A stretch of DNA of 64,000 nt, taken from the NCBI GenBank assembly GCA_958347955.1, contig CATVXH010000010.1:1-64000 (forward strand), written 5' to 3'. This document shows positions 54,015-62,722 of the stretch, piece by piece. This DNA is from an uncultured Sutterella sp. (GTDB taxonomy: Bacteria; Pseudomonadota; Gammaproteobacteria; Burkholderiales; Burkholderiaceae_F). The stretch's first letter is position 1; each line of letters opens with the position of its first letter. A program made the position numbers and the translations under genes. A model generated the notes under the pieces. The model was not told the DNA's origin. It made no database searches and saw only the letters and a list, made by a program, of their open reading frames with translations.

Positions 54015-56105
54015 TTACTGTCCTTTCAATAATGCAAGCATCTGCTCTTGATCAATGACCTTAACTCCCAAGGCTTGAGCCTTCTCAAGCTTGCTGCCCG
54101 CTTCGGCGCCCGCTACAACATAATCCGTCTTTTTGCTGACGCTTGAAGCAACCTTTGCCCCTTGAGCCAAAAGCAACGCCTTGGCTTCTTCACGCCCCAT
54201 GGACGGAAGTGTGCCGGTAAGCACAAAGGTTTTCCCTGAGACAGCCTCATTGACCGCGCTTTCCTGAGGCATCGGCCAATGAACACCTTGCGCGATTAAA
54301 TTTTCAATCACTTTGCGGTTGTGATCCTCTTCAAAAAAATGAATGATGGATTGCGCGATCACCTCTCCGACATCATTCACTTTGACCAACTCTTCAGCGC
54401 CGGCATCCATCAAAGCCTGAAGACTCTTAAAATGAGCGGCCAAATCCCGAGCCGTGCTTTCCCCCACGTGACGGATCCCCAAAGCGTAAATAAAACGCGC
54501 AAGCGTGGTTTCCTTACTCTTTTGAAGAGCTTCAAGTAAATTCGAGGCGCTCTTTTTTCCAAAACGTTCCAACAGCAAAAGTTTATCTTCTGTGAGACGA
54601 TAAAGATCCGCGGGGGTTTGAATCAACTGCGCTTCAAGCAGCTGATCAATAACCTTCTCCCCCAATCCGTCAATATTGAGCGCTAAACGGGAGGCAAAAT
54701 GCACAAGCGACTCCCGACGTTGAGCCGGGCAAAAAAGACCCCCCGTGCAACGCGTGTCCTTTTCCTCCTCATCGCGGTAAGTCTCGGAGCCGCACACAGG
54801 GCATTTATCAGGCATTACAAAGTCACGCTCCGTTCCCGTCCGTCTTTCGGACAACACTCGAACAACTTCAGGGATCACGTCACCGGCCCGGCGAACAACC
54901 ACAGTGTCTCCGATTTTCAGTCCTAACTCCGCAATAAAGTCCTCATTGTGAAGAGTGGCGTTGGAAACAGTCACTCCGCCCACGAAAACCGGTTTTAAAC
55001 GTGCCACAGGCGTCAGTTTGCCGGTTCTGCCCACTTGCACATCGATATCCTGAACAACGGTGAGCGCCTCTTCCGGCGGATACTTATGGGCGCAGGCCCA
55101 ACGTGGCTCACGGGAAATAAAGCCTAATTCGTTTTGTTGGGCAAGACTGTTGACTTTGTACACCACGCCGTCGATTTCAAACGGCAAACTCTGCCGAATA
55201 GACTTCACCCAATCGTGAAATTCGGCGAGCGCTTTCCAACCTCGCACAACCCGTCGTTGCTTGGCAACCGGGAATCCCCATTTTTCCAATCGATCCAAAA
55301 TCGCGCTGTGACTCAAAGCCACCGCTTCACTGATTTCCCCCAATCCATAGGCGTAAAAAGAGAGTTTCCTTTTTGCCGTAACCTTAGGATCGAGCTGGCG
55401 GAGACACCCGGCGGCAGCGTTGCGGGGATTGACAAAGGGCTTTTGTCCTTCGAGACGTTGCTCATCATTGAGTCTCTCGAAATCGGCCTTATGCATAATC
55501 ACTTCGCCGCGCACTTCAAGGATATCGGGAACTCCTTGAGGCAAACGCAGGGGAATCGTTCGAATCGTCTTCACATTGGCAGTCACGTCTTCACCGACAA
55601 GACCGTCACCGCGAGTCGCCGCTGACACAAGGATGCCTGACTCGTAGCGCAGATTCATCGCCAAACCGTCGAATTTTAATTCGACATCATATTCCACCTC
55701 TTCGTCGGTCTCGGCAAGACCCAAGCCCTTGCGAACCCGTTCGTCAAAAGCTTTGGCCCCCTCAGCCTCAAAGTCGGTTTCCGTGTGAATCGAGAGCATG
55801 GGCACGGCATGACGCACCTTAATCAAATCGCTGCGCGCGGCTCCCCCCACCCGTTCAGTAGGCGAAGCCTCGGACTTAAGTTCCGGATGCGCTTTTTCCA
55901 ACTCACTGAGTTCTCGAAAAGCTTTATCGTATTCACTGTCGGGGACAGTGGGCGCATCCAACACGTAATACTCGTAGTTCCATCGCTCGAGATCTTTTTC
56001 CAACAGGCGCATCCGTGATGCGACTTTTTCTAAATCCTCTTTGGACTCTTGAGCCGGAACATCGTCAAACAAACTTAAAGTGCTGTCAAGGGTGGATTTT
56101 GTCAT
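54015..56105 (-). CDS. ligA: NAD-dependent DNA ligase
   Basis: A 696-residue ligase. The adenylation lysine is Lys144 in VELKFDGLA; an OB domain follows, then a Cys4 zinc finger (CPVCG, CTGGLFC), helix-hairpin-helix repeats (NIDGLGEKVIDQLLEA) and a C-terminal BRCT domain (GKTFVLTGTLPSMGREEA). ATG 56105 is used rather than the in-frame TTG 6 bases earlier. It sits after zipA in the smc-zipA-ligA order common in this class. Confidence 0.97.
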   Translation of the reverse strand: MTKSTLDSTLSLFDDVPAQESKEDLEKVASRMRLLEKDLERWNYEYYVLDAPTVPDSEYDKAFRELSELEKAHPELKSEASPTERVGGAARSDLIKVRHAVPMLSIHTETDFEAEGAKAFDERVRKGLGLAETDEEVEYDVELKFDGLAMNLRYESGILVSAATRGDGLVGEDVTANVKTIRTIPLRLPQGVPDILEVRGEVIMHKADFERLNDEQRLEGQKPFVNPRNAAAGCLRQLDPKVTAKRKLSFYAYGLGEISEAVALSHSAILDRLEKWGFPVAKQRRVVRGWKALAEFHDWVKSIRQSLPFEIDGVVYKVNSLAQQNELGFISREPRWACAHKYPPEEALTVVQDIDVQVGRTGKLTPVARLKPVFVGGVTVSNATLHNEDFIAELGLKIGDTVVVRRAGDVIPEVVRVLSERRTGTERDFVMPDKCPVCGSETYRDEEEKDTRCTGGLFCPAQRRESLVHFASRLALNIDGLGEKVIDQLLEAQLIQTPADLYRLTEDKLLLLERFGKKSASNLLEALQKSKETTLARFIYALGIRHVGESTARDLAAHFKSLQALMDAGAEELVKVNDVGEVIAQSIIHFFEEDHNRKVIENLIAQGVHWPMPQESAVNEAVSGKTFVLTGTLPSMGREEAKALLLAQGAKVASSVSKKTDYVVAGAEAGSKLEKAQALGVKVIDQEQMLALLKGQ

Positions 56106-56150
56106 GGGCAAAAAGAGCGACCCTCAGGGCCGCTCTTAAGAAATAGTCAA

Positions 56151-57500
56151 TTAGTCGCGAGTGAAAAGCACGCGGGCTCGGGCGCTGCCCGGTTCGATAT
56201 CCGCCGCGTACATCTCTTCGTAATATTTTTTAAGCTGGATGTTAATGGACTGGGCCGATTCCGTGTTAATCGGTCTGTCACGGGTGTCCTGCAGCTGCAG
56301 ATTCAGCCGAGCGCACAAATCATTGGCCACGGTGAATAAAGTGCGAAGAGGATTACTGTCGGGATGAGCCAAGGGCGCATCCAAGGCAAGCGAAAGATAA
56401 CGCCTGTCAAAATCATCCTGATGCAGGAAAATCGTGGCCTCCGCAATGTGCTTGACGCTACCCAAGAAATAACGCATGGGATTGAGTTGGGTAAATCCCG
56501 CCAAGCGGGCCGCTTCAGCCACATCATTCGGATTGAGCGGTTCTTTTGAGGCCATGACAAAGTTCAACTGCACATCCAAACGCATGACATTCTTGTAGAG
56601 CTTTTGCGCGCGCGTGACAATTTCATGCGAAGACTCCATCTCCGTGTCTGCTTCAAGAGCAATGCCGTTTTGCTGCACAACATTGAGGAAGCGACTGGCG
56701 TCCATCTCGTTGATACACGTGCGACGGTTAGCCAAAAGAAGCACAGCGGCCAATTCGGTGTAGCGCCCCACAGGGCTGGGTTGATACCAGCGTTTATTAT
56801 CCGCCCGGCGCACATAAAGACGAAGCGGCAAACCCAACTTCTGGAAATTGGTCACCATGTCCATCATTCTTGTGCCGTCGACAGCCTTTGTGCATTGAAT
56901 GAAAGCCACGCTATCGGTCACTCGGTCATACTGAATGCGCGCCAAGCCTTCTTTTGGGAAAATACTGGCAGCCGGAGCAACCTCCTCGACGGGTTGTTGC
57001 TGCTTTTCTTCAAGCTCAGTGACGTTATTGAACAACTCTTCCTGATGCGGCTCGGGCTTTTGCTCTTCGGTTGACACCGTGGGAGCAACTGTTGCAACGT
57101 CTGCCGGAGCCGGAGTCGGAGTCGGCTCAACTGACTTGGGCTTATCAACTCCTAACACCGCCGCTTCCCATTCGTCGGTCGATGGCTTCAAGTTGATCCC
57201 AGAAGCGGGCTCCTTATCATGTTCTGACACGTCGGTGACGACAAACGGAGGATTTTTCTCACCGGTGAGAGAATCCACCCCCAACACATTTTCATCGGAA
57301 TCTTCTGGCTGAGAACGAACAAAAGACCTGTTGCTTTTATTGTTCAACTTTCCGTTCTCTCCGTAGATATCCTCTCTAGGTTCCCTACTGATGCCGACCA
57401 TCCCTCTGGAGTTTTTCTTGGCTTCCATTCGGGACCACAAAAACAAGCCCACCAATATCACGGCCGCGCCGATCACCAGGAAAAGAACTGTCTCATTCAT
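56151..57500 (-). CDS. zipA: Cell division protein ZipA-like
   Basis: A 449-residue membrane protein. One N-terminal helix (VLFLVIGAAVILVGLFLW) is followed by a charged stretch and a Pro/Glu/Thr-rich linker (to about residue 185), then a C-terminal ZipA domain expected to bind FtsZ. Sequence similarity to E. coli ZipA is low, as usual in betaproteobacteria; assignment rests on architecture and the smc-ligA neighbours. It tethers the Z-ring to the inner membrane. Confidence 0.87.
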   Translation of the reverse strand: MNETVLFLVIGAAVILVGLFLWSRMEAKKNSRGMVGISREPREDIYGENGKLNNKSNRSFVRSQPEDSDENVLGVDSLTGEKNPPFVVTDVSEHDKEPASGINLKPSTDEWEAAVLGVDKPKSVEPTPTPAPADVATVAPTVSTEEQKPEPHQEELFNNVTELEEKQQQPVEEVAPAASIFPKEGLARIQYDRVTDSVAFIQCTKAVDGTRMMDMVTNFQKLGLPLRLYVRRADNKRWYQPSPVGRYTELAAVLLLANRRTCINEMDASRFLNVVQQNGIALEADTEMESSHEIVTRAQKLYKNVMRLDVQLNFVMASKEPLNPNDVAEAARLAGFTQLNPMRYFLGSVKHIAEATIFLHQDDFDRRYLSLALDAPLAHPDSNPLRTLFTVANDLCARLNLQLQDTRDRPINTESAQSINIQLKKYYEEMYAADIEPGSARARVLFTRD

Positions 57501-57689
57501 AAGTAAAACCTCTAAAGCGCCGCGCCTTTAGGCGCAAGGCGTCTCACCGAACTCATAATCTCGGTATTCATTCGAACACAATCTGCTATTTTAGAGCAAG
57601 GCGACGGATCTTTTCAGTCTTAAACAAGAATTTTTCCGATACTGAAAAAGAACTTCTCAGTCTCGCATCCGTTTTGGAAACTTTCCCAA

Positions 57690-60600
57690 TCACCGCCCCT
57701 GAGGCTTCTGAGCGTAACGGCTTGCTTCCGCGATATCAACGCTCACCACGCGCGACACTCCGGGCTCCTTCATTGTCACACCGATCAATTGATTGGTGTG
57801 TTCCATCGTTACCCGGTGGTGCGTGATCATCATAAATTGCGTGTTCTCGCTCATTGCGCCGACCAGCCGCGACAAACGCTCCTGATTAGCCTCATCCAAA
57901 GGCGCGTCAATTTCATCCAACAGACAGAAAGGCGCGGGATTTAATGTGAAGAACGCAAAAACCAAAGCCGTGGCCGTGAGGGTCAATTCGCCGCCGGAGA
58001 GTTGCCGAATAGAATGATTATGTTTGCCGGGAGGATTGGCAAACATTTCAATCCCCGCCTCAAGCGCATCGTCGCTTGTCATCTCCAGGCGCGCGTGTCC
58101 TCCGTTAAAGAGCTGCGTGAATTTTTGGTTGAAAGCTTCGTTCACACGATTGAACGTGTCGGTCAGTAAAGACCGGGTTTCCTGATCAATCTTTTTAATA
58201 GCCGCTTCGATAGTGGCGATGGCCTGCTGCAAGTCAAGCACTTCATGATCAATCCGCTCAACTTCGGCTGTTTGAATCTTTAATTGTTCAAGGGCCGCGT
58301 GGTTCACGGCACCCAGAGCGGCCATTTCTCGAGCGATACGCTCAACATTCAAACGCAAGGCGTTAAGTTTCGGCCGTTCGGATTCATAACGCGCTCTCAG
58401 AGCGGCTTCATCAAAATCGAGCTCCTCTAGACGACTTTTAACTGTCCCGTACTCCACTTCATGCTGACCGCGCTTGGCAATGAGATCACCCATGCGGTTT
58501 TGTTCCCTGCGCTTAGCCTCTTCGAAAAATTCCAAAGACTTTTCACTTTCGGATAATTTCGTCTCAATCCCAGTGAGCACAGCTTTAGCCTCTTCGAGAG
58601 ACTTTAACGCCTGCTCGCGTTTGCCTAGCAATTGTTCAAGACCGACTTTCTGGCTGTCTTCATCAAGCTCTTCTAGGCCAGCGCTCACATGTTCAATTTT
58701 TTCACGCAACTCCTCTTGCTCGTTTTGAGCCAAAAGTTGAGCGCGTTGCGCCTCACCGATCCTTTCCTTAAGTGTTTTCAACGTGAGTTCAATTTCTCGC
58801 TGTGTATAAGCGAAAACATTGAATTCCTGTTCAGCCCGGCGAGATTCTTCACGCACGGCCTCCCAAGCCATGCGCGCGTCCTCTGACTTTTGCTGACGAG
58901 CCGCCACCTCTTCATCAAGAGCGCTGAAACGCTCATCGGCCTCATCAATCGCGGCAACCGTTTCTTCAAGTTCCTCTTGAGCTTCCTCTATCCAAGCCCC
59001 CAATTCCTCGCTTCGATTTCTGTAAGCTTCAATGGCGGCGGTCATCCGAGTCACCTCAAGCGCCAGTTCACTTTCTTTGAGTCGGACAGATTCAAAGTGA
59101 GTATTGGCGTTTTGAAGCCTTTCAGACATTTGGGACACTTGCATGTGAGCTTGCCCCATCTGTTGATGAAGCCTCTCAAGCTCATGCCGCAGATTCACCG
59201 CATCTTCTTCTAAAGTCGTTATTTCAGCGCGGCGGGATAATAAGCCGGTTGAATCATCGGCCCAAAAATTCACGCTGACCTTATCGATGATGTGCCCTTG
59301 CGGAGTGACAAAATGGGCACCCTCGGGCAATAGCCCTATGCGTGAAAGCGCCTCTTTGACGTTGTCGGCAACAAAATAATGCGAAAGCCAACGCGTCAGC
59401 GCCGCGCGTGTCTCATCATTTCGATGGTCAAAATGAAGTTTTTCAATCAAACCTGTTAAGCCCTCGGGCACCGGCCGCTGATCAATCGGTAAAACCGTCG
59501 AATAGAAAGTTAATTTGGCCGGAGGCGCGATGAGTTCAAAGCCTGCGGCCATGTTGAGATTGGAAATGCCCAAAGCATTGACACGTTCGCGAAGAACAGC
59601 CTCAAGCGCTCGAGTCCATTGAGGCTGCACATCGAGTTTTTCAAAAAGTCTGGCTAATCCTGAAAGCCCCTGACGACTTAACCACTCAGACAACTTATCG
59701 CCGGTGAGACTCTTTTCCTCAAGTTCTTTCAAGGTTGCCAACTTTGCCGTGATAGCGGCCAGGCGCTGCTCTTTAGCATGAATTTCAGCCTGTGAAGCCG
59801 AAAGTTTTTCGCGGGACTCTTCCAACATAGCCTGAGATTCTTCCCGCTCCTCTTTAAGCGCTTCACTATCCTCTTTGACGATTGCCAACTCTTCCTTCAG
59901 AGCTTCAAATCGTCCCATGTCCGGCGCCTCGGTTTGGGCGGACTCCCGTTTAAATTTTTCCAACCGTAGAGTCAGTTCCTCTTTAGTCTTCGAAAGCCTC
60001 GCCAACTCCAGTGACAAAGCGCGCGATTCATTTTCAATGCGTTGAGACTCTTGCTGAAGCGCTTCAAAAGCCTTAGCTTTCTCTTGCGCGACTTCTTCGG
60101 CCACCGCTTTTTTTTCTTCCAGCGCCGCTTCCCGCTCATTGGCGCTGGCCACTAACTCTTCCTTTTCTTCCAGTTCGGCCGATAATGTCCGGATTCTCTC
60201 TCCTTGAGCCGTGATTTCCCGAGTGCGAGCTTCAAGCATCGAACGGTAACTTTCAAGCTGGGTTTTCATCAAAGTGCGCCGTTCAATAATTGAACGAATA
60301 TTGCCTTCAACCGCAGAAATCTGTTTGTCAACCTCGGCCAATGACTGGGTCTTACCCAGTACGGTGATATTGGCGTCATTTAAATGAGAACGTTCTTGCT
60401 GAAGTGTTTGACGCAGCTTGGACAGATCCGCTTCATTTTGACCGACATTGGCTTGAGCCTGGGCAATCTGGGTGTTAATGCGGTCAATCGCGTTTTTCGC
60501 TTCAACCATCTGAGTGAACCACCATAGTGATTCCTGCGCCTGACGCTCGTGATTTAATTTTTGATACTGCTCGGCTACCCGCGCCTCTTCCTCGAGGCGC

Positions 60601-61217
60601 TTTAAAGATTCACGGCGAGTGACTTGCAAATCGCTCACCCGCTCAAGGTTGGCACGGGTGCTGGCTAATTTGGACTCCGCTTCTTTGCGACGTTTTTTGT
60701 ATTTTGAGACACCGGCCGCTTCTTCGAGATATTCTCTGCGCTTTTCCGGAGAGTCCTTCGCAAACTCAGTCACCATGCCCTGACTGATAATCGCATAGGA
60801 GTTCGCGCCAAGTCCCGTACCCATAAAAAGGTCACGAACATCAGTGGCGCGCACCTGTTGATTATTAATTAGATAAGAGCTCGTGTTGTCACGCGTCAAG
60901 ATGCGCTTGACGGAAATATCCGTATAAGCTCCCCAGGGTCCCTGCAGCGTCGCGTCACTATTGTCAAAAACCAATTCGACCATCGCGCGACCGGCTGGTT
61001 TGCGGTTATCTGAACCCGCAAAAATTAGTTCGCTCATGCTTTTGCAGCGCAGGTCACTGGCTTTGCCTTCACCCAACGCCCAACGAACGGCTTCGATCAC
61101 ATTGGATTTACCGCATCCATTTGGCCCCACAATCCCGACGATGGATGAGGGCACTTCTATGGTGGTGAGATCAGCAAACGATTTAAAACCGCTGATGCGA
61201 ATTTGACGCAAACGCAC
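57690..61217 (-). CDS. smc: Chromosome segregation protein SMC
   Basis: A 1175-residue SMC ATPase. Walker A GPNGCGKSN is at residues ~33-41, long coiled coils run from ~165 to ~500 and ~665 to ~1015, a hinge lies around residues 510-650, and the C-terminal head has the LSGGELTLTATALVFAFF signature and the LLDEIDAPLDEAN Walker B. It compacts the nucleoid. The length is in the normal SMC range. The 190-base spacer to zipA has a short hairpin (GCGCC/GGCGC at ~57519-57534) but no clear terminator. Confidence 0.97.
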   Translation of the reverse strand: MRLRQIRISGFKSFADLTTIEVPSSIVGIVGPNGCGKSNVIEAVRWALGEGKASDLRCKSMSELIFAGSDNRKPAGRAMVELVFDNSDATLQGPWGAYTDISVKRILTRDNTSSYLINNQQVRATDVRDLFMGTGLGANSYAIISQGMVTEFAKDSPEKRREYLEEAAGVSKYKKRRKEAESKLASTRANLERVSDLQVTRRESLKRLEEEARVAEQYQKLNHERQAQESLWWFTQMVEAKNAIDRINTQIAQAQANVGQNEADLSKLRQTLQQERSHLNDANITVLGKTQSLAEVDKQISAVEGNIRSIIERRTLMKTQLESYRSMLEARTREITAQGERIRTLSAELEEKEELVASANEREAALEEKKAVAEEVAQEKAKAFEALQQESQRIENESRALSLELARLSKTKEELTLRLEKFKRESAQTEAPDMGRFEALKEELAIVKEDSEALKEEREESQAMLEESREKLSASQAEIHAKEQRLAAITAKLATLKELEEKSLTGDKLSEWLSRQGLSGLARLFEKLDVQPQWTRALEAVLRERVNALGISNLNMAAGFELIAPPAKLTFYSTVLPIDQRPVPEGLTGLIEKLHFDHRNDETRAALTRWLSHYFVADNVKEALSRIGLLPEGAHFVTPQGHIIDKVSVNFWADDSTGLLSRRAEITTLEEDAVNLRHELERLHQQMGQAHMQVSQMSERLQNANTHFESVRLKESELALEVTRMTAAIEAYRNRSEELGAWIEEAQEELEETVAAIDEADERFSALDEEVAARQQKSEDARMAWEAVREESRRAEQEFNVFAYTQREIELTLKTLKERIGEAQRAQLLAQNEQEELREKIEHVSAGLEELDEDSQKVGLEQLLGKREQALKSLEEAKAVLTGIETKLSESEKSLEFFEEAKRREQNRMGDLIAKRGQHEVEYGTVKSRLEELDFDEAALRARYESERPKLNALRLNVERIAREMAALGAVNHAALEQLKIQTAEVERIDHEVLDLQQAIATIEAAIKKIDQETRSLLTDTFNRVNEAFNQKFTQLFNGGHARLEMTSDDALEAGIEMFANPPGKHNHSIRQLSGGELTLTATALVFAFFTLNPAPFCLLDEIDAPLDEANQERLSRLVGAMSENTQFMMITHHRVTMEHTNQLIGVTMKEPGVSRVVSVDIAEASRYAQKPQGR

Positions 61218-61254
61218 GAGATTATGTTCCTAACAGTAAAAGTGACTGATTTTA

Positions 61255-61284
61255 AAAACAAAAAGGGCGCCTTGTCCAGGCGCC
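61255..61284 (-). terminator. Terminator of the TRIC-family gene
   Basis: GGCGCC (61266-61271) pairs with GGCGCC (61279-61284); the minus strand continues with U-rich sequence. A second small hairpin, CTGCC/GGCAG (61290-61310), precedes it. Confidence 0.75.
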
Positions 61285-61324
61285 GCCACTGCCTTTTCCC
61301 CGATAGGCAGCGTTTAATTTTTAA

Positions 61325-62026
61325 TTATTGACGACGATCCCTGTCTGTTTCGGGGGACGGATCCTCATGAATAAACGTATCGTGGTAGGCGATTCTCCAA
61401 GAGCGGTAATAGCACCACATGCGGAAAAAGCAAATAAAAAGCGATCCAACCCAAATGCTGAGCGTGTTGTCAAACCCGAGTTCTATCATTGCAATATAGA
61501 GCCAGCAACCCGCGAAAGCCACAGAGCCATAGGGTTGGTGGTCATAGATAAGCGAAGGCTTAATGTTTAAAAACGTGTCCCGGCACAGTCCCCCGAATAC
61601 GCCTGTTGCCACACCGCAAAGGACAGCGGGAAGATAAGGCACGCCGAGATTCACACCGTGACTGGTACCGACCGCTGAGAAAAAGCCCAAACCGATGGCA
61701 TCGCTCCAAACAAACACGTCGTAAGACAAATGCTTTTTATAGAAGCGGAAAATCATCGGAGTGAAGATCGTAATCAAAAGCACCAACCAAACCAGTTCTT
61801 GGTTGGCAATCCAGTACATTGGGCGGCGATCAATCAGCAAGTCGCGAACAATCCCTCCGCCGAAAGCCGTGGAAAAAGCCAGCACGAAAATGCCAACCGG
61901 ATCGCACTTCATTCGGATACCGATCAGCACACCGGCAAACGCAAATGCCACAATACCGATCACATCGGTGAGATACAGGAGATCAACTTTGTTGTAAAAA
62001 GCAAGCAGAGTCGCCGAGATATCCAT
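61325..62026 (-). CDS. Trimeric intracellular cation channel (TRIC/UPF0126) family protein
   Basis: A 233-residue protein of about seven hydrophobic helices built from two repeats, each with a glycine-rich motif before a conserved Arg-Asp: TAFGGGIVRDLLID and TGVFGGLCRDTFLN. Bacterial TRIC proteins are potassium-permeable channels; family members such as YicG have no settled role. The C-terminal tail is short and charged. It seems monocistronic between two terminators. Confidence 0.9.
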   Translation of the reverse strand: MDISATLLAFYNKVDLLYLTDVIGIVAFAFAGVLIGIRMKCDPVGIFVLAFSTAFGGGIVRDLLIDRRPMYWIANQELVWLVLLITIFTPMIFRFYKKHLSYDVFVWSDAIGLGFFSAVGTSHGVNLGVPYLPAVLCGVATGVFGGLCRDTFLNIKPSLIYDHQPYGSVAFAGCWLYIAMIELGFDNTLSIWVGSLFICFFRMWCYYRSWRIAYHDTFIHEDPSPETDRDRRQ

Positions 62027-62103
62027 AATTTAAAGTTCAAATGATTGGTTGAAATAAAATTTTCGACATTTTAAGCAATTTCAAGTTTTGCATCAAAAGC
62101 TAT

Positions 62104-62137
62104 AAAAAAACTCCTCCGCACGGAGGAGTTTTTATTT
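62104..62137. terminator. Terminator of the purA-phosphoribosyltransferase unit
   Basis: ACTCCTCCG (62110-62118) pairs with CGGAGGAGT (62121-62129); A-run and T-run flank it, so it works in either direction. Confidence 0.93.
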
Positions 62138-62148
62138 AGAACAAAGAG

Positions 62149-62679
62149 TTACTCAATAAATTTTTCAGGGATTTCGAACCGATGTTCCCGGAGCTTTTCA
62201 ATACCCATTGCGTCGTACCGTTCAAACGGTTGATGAATCCAGGGGTTGTTATCAAGAAATTCACACCAGTAATCGGGAGTGAACACTGAGTGAGATTTCC
62301 ACCAAAGCACCGCGACACGAATTTCCGTAATGGCCGGGTACTGTTTCTTCAAGTGATCGATTACCTGGACAAGCGTATTACCGGAATCCACCATGTCATC
62401 GACCAGAAGCAGACGACCGGCTATCTCACCACCCGTCTTGGTAATGAAAGAGGCAATGTCCAAATCGCCCTGCTGCTTACCTGCCGCTTCACGATAAGAA
62501 CTCGTTGCCAGAATGGCCAGGGGCATATCATGGACGCGTGAAAAGATATCGCCAACCCGCATGCCGCCTCGGGCAAGACACAAAATGCAATCGAAATCGT
62601 AACCTTCATCGGCTACTTTCAATATGAGCTGCTCGACGAGGTCGTCGTATTCTTCCTGGTTTACAAACAGATCGGTCAT
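62149..62679 (-). CDS. Purine-type phosphoribosyltransferase
   Basis: A 176-residue type I phosphoribosyltransferase. The PRPP-binding motif is LLLVDDMVDSGNTL, and CILCLARGGMRVGD gives the early PPi-loop region. C-terminal WCEFLDNNPWIHQPFE resembles xanthine/hypoxanthine-type enzymes. It lies 43 bases after purA, a conserved pairing in betaproteobacteria that supports a purine-salvage role; the exact base is uncertain. Confidence 0.88.
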   Translation of the reverse strand: MTDLFVNQEEYDDLVEQLILKVADEGYDFDCILCLARGGMRVGDIFSRVHDMPLAILATSSYREAAGKQQGDLDIASFITKTGGEIAGRLLLVDDMVDSGNTLVQVIDHLKKQYPAITEIRVAVLWWKSHSVFTPDYWCEFLDNNPWIHQPFERYDAMGIEKLREHRFEIPEKFIE

Positions 62680-62722
62680 AAGACTTCAAGGGGCGGCCGC
62701 AACCGCCCCTCCCTATATTAGT